Shown here one piece after another: positions 58,459-64,000 of a stretch of 64,000 bases of DNA (positions within the stretch are counted from its first letter, which is position 1; each line of letters opens with the position of its first letter). The stretch is taken from the NCBI RefSeq assembly GCF_003429005.1, contig NZ_QVQV01000013.1, positions 1 to 64,000 of the forward strand. The letters are read 5' to 3'. Source of the DNA: Paraburkholderia sp. DHOC27 (GTDB taxonomy: Bacteria > Pseudomonadota > Gammaproteobacteria > Burkholderiales > Burkholderiaceae). A model generated the notes under the pieces. It worked only from the letters and a program-made list of their open reading frames with translations. It did not search any database and was not told the origin of the DNA. The position numbers and the translations under genes are program-made.

Positions 58459-60210
58459 TCAGGCGGCAACCGGCTCACCTGACCGCTCGACTTCGAGCGT
58501 CTCTTCGTGGAACGCAGCCAGCGATTCGCTATGCGCGACGCTGACAATTGCCGCCTTCGGCAGACGCTCCGTGAAGAGGTGATACAGGCTCGCCTCGTTC
58601 GCGGCGTCGAGCGCGCTGGTGGCTTCGTCGAGGAACAGGTAGTCGGGCTTGTGCAGCAGCACGCGCGCGCCGGCGAGACGCTGTTGCTCGCCCGGCGACA
58701 TTACGCGCGCCCAGTGAGCGGATTCTTCCAGCCGGTCCACGTATTCTTCCAGACGGCAGATGCGCAGGGCTTCGCGGCATTCGTCGTCGTTGTACGTTTC
58801 GGCCGGCGAGGGATACGTCAGCGCCGCTTTCAGCGTGCCGATGGGCATGTAGCTCTGCTGCGGGATGAACATCATGCGCGCATTCACGGGCGCGTCGATC
58901 GAGCCGTCGCCGAATGGCCACAAGCCTGCAAGCGCACGCATCAAGGTGCTCTTGCCCGAACCGGACGGACCGCGCACCAGCCAGCGCGAACCCGGTTGAA
59001 TGGCGATATCGCGGATCTGCGAAAGCGCTTCGCCGTTCGGCAGCGCGAGCTTGAGGCCGCCGGTGGAGAGGCGGTCGGCGTCGACGTAGTGCAGATTGAT
59101 GCCGCCGTGCACAGTAGCCGGCGAAACCGACTCCTTCAGATGCGAGGCGTGTACCACGCGTTTGAATTCGCGCAGACGGTTGACGGTAGCGCGCCAGTCG
59201 ACGAGGCTGCCGTAACTGTTGATGAACCACGAGAACGAATCGCTGACCGTGCCGAACGCGCCCTGGATCTGCATCAACACGCCGAACGTGAAGGCGCCGG
59301 CGAAGTAGCGGGGCGAAGCGACCACGAGCGGGAAGATGATCGCGATCTGCCCATAAAAACTCAGCACGAAGCTCAGGCGCTTGGTGTACTTCATCACGCG
59401 CCACCAGTTGTCGCGAATGCGCTGGAAGACCGTGTGCGCATTCCCGCGTTCGGTGGCTTCGCCATCGTAGAACGCGATCTGTTCAGCGTTTTCACGCACG
59501 CGGATCAGGCCGAAGCGGAAGTCTGCCTCCACCTTCTGCTGCTGATACGTGATCGACACCAGCGGATGACCCAGCTTGTGGATCAGGAACGAACCGCCGA
59601 GCGCGTAGAGCGCGGCCACCCACACCATGTAGCCCGGAATCACGATGGGCATGCCGCCGAGACTCAAGGTCACCGCGCCAGCGAGACCCCAGAGAATGGT
59701 GACGAACGAGATCAGCGTGACGACCGTCGAAAGCAGATCCAGTGAGAGCGACAGGGAGCTGGTCGCGAAAGACTGCAGGTCGTCGCTGATACGCTGGTCG
59801 GGGTTGTCGGCGAGACGATCGCGTTCGATGCGGTAAAAGGCGCCGTCACCGAGCCATTCTTCGAGGTAGCGATTGGTGAGCCACTGGCGCCAGCGGAAGC
59901 CAAGCATCTGACGCAGATAACGGCCGTACACGAAGAGGATGATCATCGCAAACACGATGACCGAGAACACGGCCATGAGGTGCGGAAATTCGTGGACGTT
60001 CTTGGCCTGAAGCGCGTTGTAGAACTCGCCATTCCACGTGTTGAACTTCACGCTGAGCCAGACGTTGGTGAGGTTGATCGCCACGATGGCGAGCAGCAGA
60101 CCCCACGCAACTTTCCATTCTTCAGAAACCCAGTAGGGCTTGATCAGACTCCAGGCAGAGACTTTTTCGTCTGGCTCTGGGGTGCCGGCAGGGGTGATAT
60201 TGGGTGTCAT
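58459..60210 (-). CDS. SbmA/BacA- and YddA-like ABC transporter (fused permease and ATPase)
   Basis: A 583-residue half-transporter. The N-terminal membrane domain (about 1-340) is of the ABC_membrane_2 / SbmA_BacA type (VSEEWKVAWGLLLAIVAINL; FNTWNGEFYNALQAKN). The ATPase has Walker A GPSGSGKST, signature MSPGEQQRLAGARVLL, Walker B DYLFLDEATSALD and the switch His in VSVAHSE. Relatives move peptides or vitamin-like substrates; the substrate here is unknown. ATG 60210 lies about five bases after AGGA; ATG 60216 is the alternative. Confidence 0.92.
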   Translation of the reverse strand: MTPNITPAGTPEPDEKVSAWSLIKPYWVSEEWKVAWGLLLAIVAINLTNVWLSVKFNTWNGEFYNALQAKNVHEFPHLMAVFSVIVFAMIILFVYGRYLRQMLGFRWRQWLTNRYLEEWLGDGAFYRIERDRLADNPDQRISDDLQSFATSSLSLSLDLLSTVVTLISFVTILWGLAGAVTLSLGGMPIVIPGYMVWVAALYALGGSFLIHKLGHPLVSITYQQQKVEADFRFGLIRVRENAEQIAFYDGEATERGNAHTVFQRIRDNWWRVMKYTKRLSFVLSFYGQIAIIFPLVVASPRYFAGAFTFGVLMQIQGAFGTVSDSFSWFINSYGSLVDWRATVNRLREFKRVVHASHLKESVSPATVHGGINLHYVDADRLSTGGLKLALPNGEALSQIRDIAIQPGSRWLVRGPSGSGKSTLMRALAGLWPFGDGSIDAPVNARMMFIPQQSYMPIGTLKAALTYPSPAETYNDDECREALRICRLEEYVDRLEESAHWARVMSPGEQQRLAGARVLLHKPDYLFLDEATSALDAANEASLYHLFTERLPKAAIVSVAHSESLAAFHEETLEVERSGEPVAA

Positions 60211-60235
60211 GTGCATCCTGAAGAAATAGCGGTAC

Positions 60236-60380
60236 TTCGGGGTGGCCCATTTGGGCCGGCCCGTCCGGGGTGGTCGGTCATGGGCCAACCCATTCCGGCA
60301 TTGCGCATCCCGAACCGGGCTGTACTGGGCCTGTCCGTCCTGGGCCAGCCCCGCCGTGCCCGTCAACGTGTCTTGCCAAC
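60236..60380. repeat. GGGCC-rich imperfect repeats
   Basis: Four TGGGCC boxes occur within about 110 bases, each followed by a C-rich stretch such as GGCCCGTCC, AACCCATTCC, TGTCCGTCC or AGCCCCGCC. The first is part of the palindrome GGCCCA-TT-TGGGCC (60244-60257). They lie upstream of the ABC transporter gene. The period is irregular; role unknown. Confidence 0.35.
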
Positions 60381-60575
60381 CAGCCCGGATGGCGCCCCGT
60401 CAAACGATTTCCGGATTCTGGCCCGGGTGCCTTAAGCGAAAATTAATGCTGGGGCCGTATCAGGTGGCTAAATGCGGCATTTCTGCTGGCATTGTGCCAG
60501 AGCGCCGAGGGGCGCCACATGAATTCCCGCAGCCGCCGGCACGGGCGCCGCCGCCTGTATCCTCCGGCCATCCGT

Positions 60576-60604
60576 TTGAGCCGTATCGGCTTTTATGGTC
60601 TAAT
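60576..60604 (+). promoter_or_regulatory. Promoter of the thi operon
   Basis: TTGAGC (60576-60581), 17-base spacer and TCTAAT (60599-60604), placed so that transcription would start a few bases before the TPP riboswitch. Confidence 0.65.
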
Positions 60605-60616
60605 GACCTTCGACGA

Positions 60617-60706
60617 AACAGGGGTGCTTTGTGCGCGGGCTGCACGCCGCGGCGAGGCTGAGAGAGACCCTTTGCACCCGATCCGGGTAATACCGGCGCG
60701 GGAAGT
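60617..60706 (+). promoter_or_regulatory. TPP riboswitch (THI element)
   Basis: The conserved parts are in order: AACAGGGGTGC, GGCTGAGAGAGACCC, TTTGCACCCGATCCGGGTAATACCGGCG in overlapping pieces, and GGAAG. These form P1-P5 of the thiamine pyrophosphate aptamer. It precedes thiO by about 130 bases. Downstream GTACG (60805-60809) / CGTAC (60822-60826) directly before the AAGGA site could be part of the expression platform that hides the ribosome binding site. Confidence 0.93.
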
Positions 60707-60838
60707 TTCCGGAAGTCAGTCATTCTTCCATTTCCCCGCCGGGCAGCTTCCGTCATTGGATGCGCTTCTTGCCCGGCCGGCTCGCCCGCCGGTTTCGTCC
60801 TTGGGTACGTGCGCTTTTTGCCGTACGGAAAGGATACG

Positions 60839-62002
60839 ATGACCGCTCATTCTTCAGTTTATTGCCCCTCTTCTGATTTCGCTGTGCTCGGCGGCGGCCT
60901 GTGCGGCCGGCTGGTTGCGTGGCGGCTTGCCGGCGCGGGCTATCGCGTGGCGCTTTACGAGCGCGGCGACGCCGCCGGCTCGAACGCCGCAGCCTGGGTG
61001 GCAGCGGCCATGCTCGCGCCGCTCGCCGAAGCAGCCAGCGCTGAATTGCTGATCGCGCGCCTTGGCGCGACCTCGCTGGATACCTGGCCGCAGGTGCTGG
61101 CGGAGCTGCCCGAGCCGGTGTTTTTCCAGCGCAATGGCACGTTGGTCGTGTGGCATCACGCAGATCGGACCGAGGCACCGCTATTCGAGCGTCGGGTACG
61201 TGCGAATGCCCCGAGCGAGTTACTCGACGGTGGTTTCGTCGGGCTCTCGGGCGCGCAGATCAGTGCAACAGAGCCCGCGTTGACGGGCCGTTTCACACAA
61301 GGCTGGCTGCTGCCGCGTGAAGGACAACTAGATAATCGGCAGGTGCTCGCCGCGTTGGCCGCGGGCCTCGCCGAGCGTGGCGTTCAGACGCACTGGAACA
61401 CCCCCGTGGATGAGCAGGCGCTGCCGGCCGCGCGAGTTACCATCGACTGCCGCGGCCTTGGGGCGAAGGCGGTGCTGCCCACGCTGCGTGGCATACGCGG
61501 CGAAGTGGCGCGCGTACACGCACCCGGCATCAATCTGACACGGCCGGTGCGCTTGCTGCATCCGCGCTATCCGTTGTACATCGCGCCGAAGCAGGACGAT
61601 CTCTACGTGATCGGCGCCACCGAGGTGGAAGGCGAAGACATGTCGCCCGTCAGCGTGCGTTCCGCGCTGGAGTTGCTGAGCGCGGCGTTCTCGGTGCATC
61701 CTGGCTTCGGCGAGGCGCGCATACTCGAGCTGAATTCGCAGTGCCGCCCCACCTTGCCGGACCACCGTCCGGCGCTCGTCTGGGACGGTGCGCACACGCT
61801 GCGCGTGAATGGCCTCTACCGACACGGCTACATGATCGTGCCGGAAGTCGCCGACGAAGCGGTGCGCTTCGCGACGGCGCTGCTGGATGGCCGCATCGGC
61901 GACACCGACGCCTTTGCCGACTGGCGACGCGAGGCGCGCTGGAGCGAATTGTTCCAGCTCGATCGTCTCGACCGTGCGCCGCATGCGCACGTCCCGGCAT
62001 GA
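60839..62002 (+). CDS. thiO: FAD-dependent glycine oxidase ThiO
   Basis: A 387-residue flavoprotein that oxidises glycine to the imine used for the thiazole of thiamine. FAD motif AVLGGGLCGRLVAWRLAGAG, middle NAAAWVAAAMLAPLAEA and C-terminal GLYRHGYMIVPEVADEAV are typical. ATG 60839 after AAGGA is used. It is the first gene behind the TPP riboswitch. Confidence 0.92.
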   Translation: MTAHSSVYCPSSDFAVLGGGLCGRLVAWRLAGAGYRVALYERGDAAGSNAAAWVAAAMLAPLAEAASAELLIARLGATSLDTWPQVLAELPEPVFFQRNGTLVVWHHADRTEAPLFERRVRANAPSELLDGGFVGLSGAQISATEPALTGRFTQGWLLPREGQLDNRQVLAALAAGLAERGVQTHWNTPVDEQALPAARVTIDCRGLGAKAVLPTLRGIRGEVARVHAPGINLTRPVRLLHPRYPLYIAPKQDDLYVIGATEVEGEDMSPVSVRSALELLSAAFSVHPGFGEARILELNSQCRPTLPDHRPALVWDGAHTLRVNGLYRHGYMIVPEVADEAVRFATALLDGRIGDTDAFADWRREARWSELFQLDRLDRAPHAHVPA

Positions 62003-62086
62003 GCATTGCGGGCTTTTTCATACCTTTGAGCGCGATGGTTGCTTGCCGCGCGCTCCGCATCACCGATTGAAACGTATTTGCACACC

Positions 62087-62284
62087 ATGAACATTCATAT
62101 CAATCAGAAGCCGCTCACGCTCCCGGATGGAGCGACCGTCGCCGATGCCCTGGCTGCCTTCGGCGCCCGTCCGCCTTTCGCGGTGGCGCTGAATGGCGAT
62201 TTCGTGGCCCGTACCCAGCACGCAGCGCGCGCGCTGCAGGCGGGTGACAAGCTGGACGTCGTGCAACCGGTTGCCGGCGGCTGA
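62087..62284 (+). CDS. thiS: Sulfur carrier protein ThiS
   Basis: A 65-residue ubiquitin-like carrier (MNIHINQKPLTLPDGATVAD) ending in the essential Gly-Gly, which is converted to a thiocarboxylate that donates sulfur to the thiazole. ATG 62087 gives the standard length; the upstream frame is not family-like. A 169-base gap follows before thiG. Confidence 0.95.
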   Translation: MNIHINQKPLTLPDGATVADALAAFGARPPFAVALNGDFVARTQHAARALQAGDKLDVVQPVAGG

Positions 62285-62453
62285 CAGACCGGGCGGTTGC
62301 GCCCGCACGAGTGGGCCACAGCGTTCGCGCCTGGAACGTCTGGAATGTATGGAATGAATCTTCGCAGGCGGCACGGCAAGTCACCGCTCGCGAACGGACA
62401 AACGGCTGCGTGTGCCCATGCCGCCGCGTATTGCCAGAAACAAGGATGACCCG

Positions 62454-63269
62454 ATGACCTCTTCTCCCTCCGCCGACGCCCTCACGCTGTACGGCGAAAC
62501 CTTCGCCAGCCGCGTGCTGCTCGGCACGTCACGCTATCCGTCGTTGCAGTCGCTGTCCGATTCGATCGACGCCGCGAAACCGGGCATGGTCACCGTTGCC
62601 CTGCGCCGTCAGATGAACGAGGGCGGCGCCGAAGCCGGCTTCTTCGATCTGCTCAAACGCCACGGCGTGCCGCTGCTGCCGAACACGGCCGGCTGCCAGA
62701 GCGTGAACGAAGCGGTCACGACCGCGCATATGGCGCGCGAAGTCTTCGAAACCGACTGGATCAAGCTCGAACTGATCGGCGACGACTACACGTTGCAGCC
62801 GGACCCGGTTGGCTTGATCGAAGCCGCTGCGCGACTCGTCAAGGACGGCTTCAAGGTGCTGCCGTACTGCACGGAAGATCTCGTGATTGGGCGCCGGCTG
62901 CTCGACGCCGGTTGCGAAGCGTTGATGCCGTGGGGCGCCCCCATCGGTACCGGCAAGGGCGTGATCAATCCGTACGGCTTGCGGGTTCTGCGCGACCGTC
63001 TGCCCGATGTGCCGTTGATCGTCGACGCCGGTCTCGGCGTGCCGTCGCATGCGGCTCAGGTCATGGAGTGGGGTTTCGACGGCGTGCTGCTGAACACGGC
63101 GGTCTCCCAAGCCACGCATCCCGAGGCGATGGCCCGCGCTTTCGCGCTGGGTGCCGAAGCAGGGCGTCAAGCTTATCTGGCCGGTCCGATGGCCGAACGT
63201 GAAGCCGCCCACGCGAGCACGCCGGTGGTCGGCATGCCGTTCTGGCATCAGGATGGGAGCGCCGCATGA
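62454..63269 (+). CDS. thiG: Thiazole synthase ThiG
   Basis: A 271-residue TIM-barrel enzyme that forms the thiazole phosphate from DXP, dehydroglycine and ThiS thiocarboxylate. Family marks: LTLYGETFASRVLLGTSRYPS, PNTAGCQSVNEAVTTA in overlapping pieces, GAPIGTGKGVINPY and VDAGLGVPSHAAQVMEWG. AAGGA precedes ATG 62454. It overlaps thiE by four bases (ATGA). Confidence 0.97.
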   Translation: MTSSPSADALTLYGETFASRVLLGTSRYPSLQSLSDSIDAAKPGMVTVALRRQMNEGGAEAGFFDLLKRHGVPLLPNTAGCQSVNEAVTTAHMAREVFETDWIKLELIGDDYTLQPDPVGLIEAAARLVKDGFKVLPYCTEDLVIGRRLLDAGCEALMPWGAPIGTGKGVINPYGLRVLRDRLPDVPLIVDAGLGVPSHAAQVMEWGFDGVLLNTAVSQATHPEAMARAFALGAEAGRQAYLAGPMAEREAAHASTPVVGMPFWHQDGSAA

Positions 63270-64000
63270 CGTCCAGCACGAAAGAGACTTTGCCGCTGGG
63301 GGGCCGCGATCTGTTCTGGCCGCCCGCCGATGAACTCACGGAAGCCGCCGAGCGTATCCGCGCACGCCTCGGTGACTGGCCGGCGTCGCATGTGGCCTGG
63401 CGCATTTGCCTCGCCGCGCCCGACGATGCGAACGGCGGCGACCTGATCGTCATCGCCGATGCGCAGCAGCACCTCGAACAGATTGCGCGCTGGCAGGTTC
63501 AGGGCGCGGGCGTGATCGAAGCCGCTGCGGGGCGGGCCACCTTGCATCTCGGTGGTGAGCGCTACGCGCTGGAAGGGCATCTGGCGGAAGACTGGATTCC
63601 GGCGCTGGCCGCGTTTCTGGATTGCGGTTTCGCGCCGCACGACGCGCTGGTGCTGGCAATGGCCTGGCGCGACGGCGACGAAACGACCGCCGCCGTCGAC
63701 GCCTGGCCGTGCGACCTGACGCGTTTTCCGCGCGTGTCCGGCTTGCTGGCCGCACCGGCGCAAGCGTTCGCGCCGTGTCCGCCGCGCCTCGGTCTTTACC
63801 CGGTTCTGCCGACTGCAGAATGGGTGGAGCGCGTGGTCAGCTATGGCGTGAAGACGGTGCAGTTGCGTCGCAAGACAGCCGAGCCGGGCGTGCTGGTGCA
63901 GGAAATCGCCCGCTGCGTCGCGGCAGGTCATCAGCACGACGCCCAGGTGTTCATCAACGATCACTGGCAGGCGGCGCTGGCAGCTGGCGCGTACGGCGTG
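63266..64000 (+). CDS. thiE: Thiamine-phosphate synthase ThiE with a long N-terminal extension (partial, cut by window end)
   Basis: The frame is open to the right edge. From about residue 172 it reads as ThiE (LGLYPVLPTAEWVERVV, VKTVQLRRK, VFINDHWQAALAAGAYGV), the enzyme that joins HMP-PP and thiazole phosphate. The first 170 residues are extra compared with the roughly 210-residue ThiE. They include FLDCGFAPHDALVLAMAW, which resembles the C-terminal part of ThiD (HMP kinase), so the extension may be a worn-down kinase-like remnant. The start overlaps the thiG stop. Confidence 0.9.
   Translation, partial: MTSSTKETLPLGGRDLFWPPADELTEAAERIRARLGDWPASHVAWRICLAAPDDANGGDLIVIADAQQHLEQIARWQVQGAGVIEAAAGRATLHLGGERYALEGHLAEDWIPALAAFLDCGFAPHDALVLAMAWRDGDETTAAVDAWPCDLTRFPRVSGLLAAPAQAFAPCPPRLGLYPVLPTAEWVERVVSYGVKTVQLRRKTAEPGVLVQEIARCVAAGHQHDAQVFINDHWQAALAAGAYGV

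Noticed and set aside
1..64000. CRISPR arrays, rRNA, tRNA, prophage or integrase attachment sites
   Set aside because: No regularly spaced repeats, no tRNA-like cloverleaf, no rRNA stretches and no phage or integrase genes were seen on reading the window, though a tRNA scan was not possible.

Overview
The window is a continuous piece of a GC-rich betaproteobacterial main chromosome, most like Burkholderia sensu lato (Burkholderia/Paraburkholderia). This rests on the S10-spc-alpha ribosomal order with infA between secY and rpmJ, the System II cytochrome c maturation pair, the ponA/pilMNOQ/aroKB/dgt order, and a thiO-thiS-thiG-thiE operon behind a TPP riboswitch. Species assignment would need a database search. 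I saw no prophage, integron, CRISPR array, rRNA or tRNA. The one transposase-like gene looks domesticated.

Layout. (1) 1-14.97 kb: the 3' end of tuf, then the ribosomal super-operon on the + strand: S10 group (rpsJ to rpsQ), spc group (rplN to secY, infA, rpmJ) and alpha group (rpsM, rpsK, rpsD, rpoA, rplQ). Three internal promoters (before rplC, rplN and rplQ) have their -10 box inside an inverted repeat. (2) 15.2-25.8 kb: envelope redox and heme genes: cutA, dsbD, hemB (-), yihA (-), a diheme cytochrome c4, resB and ccsB (System II heme attachment), msrP and msrQ. An orphan terminator and candidate small RNA lie between hemB and yihA. (3) 25.8-38.4 kb: lysA and lptM (-), cyaY, ponA (-), a compact type IV pilus assembly operon whose PilO carries a PilP-like tail, then aroK, aroB, dgt and a DUF883 protein (-). 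This order resembles the mrcA-hofMNOPQ-aroKB region of E. coli. (4) 38.7-47.8 kb: an OmpW-like porin (-), a RAYT-like protein that has lost its HUH histidines, gltB and gltD (glutamate synthase), and thpR. (5) 47.8-60.2 kb: accessory envelope genes: an MFS transporter with a D-amino-acid dehydrogenase (-), a Tat-exported lipoprotein of the tyrosine phosphatase fold with serine in place of the catalytic cysteine, an OmpR-type two-component pair (-), a run of small exported proteins ending in an orphan flagellar L-ring (FlgH-like) lipoprotein, a second paralogous response regulator without a kinase (-), two more exported proteins (-) and an SbmA/YddA-type ABC transporter (-). (6) 60.6-64.0 kb: TPP riboswitch and thiazole/thiamine genes thiO, thiS, thiG and thiE. 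The last is cut by the window end and has a long N-terminal extension.

How the genes work together. Regions 1 to 3 are mostly housekeeping. DsbD delivers reductant to the periplasm, HemB makes a heme precursor, ResB/CcsB attach heme, and cytochrome c4 is a likely client. MsrP/MsrQ repair oxidised periplasmic proteins. The best candidate for something not yet described is the 53.1-58.3 kb block: two near-paralogous response regulators bracket a set of exported proteins that includes a flagellar L-ring homologue, with no other flagellar gene in the window. The pseudophosphatase lipoprotein (50.7 kb), the PilO-PilP fusion and the promoter-hairpins of the ribosomal operons are the next most interesting items.
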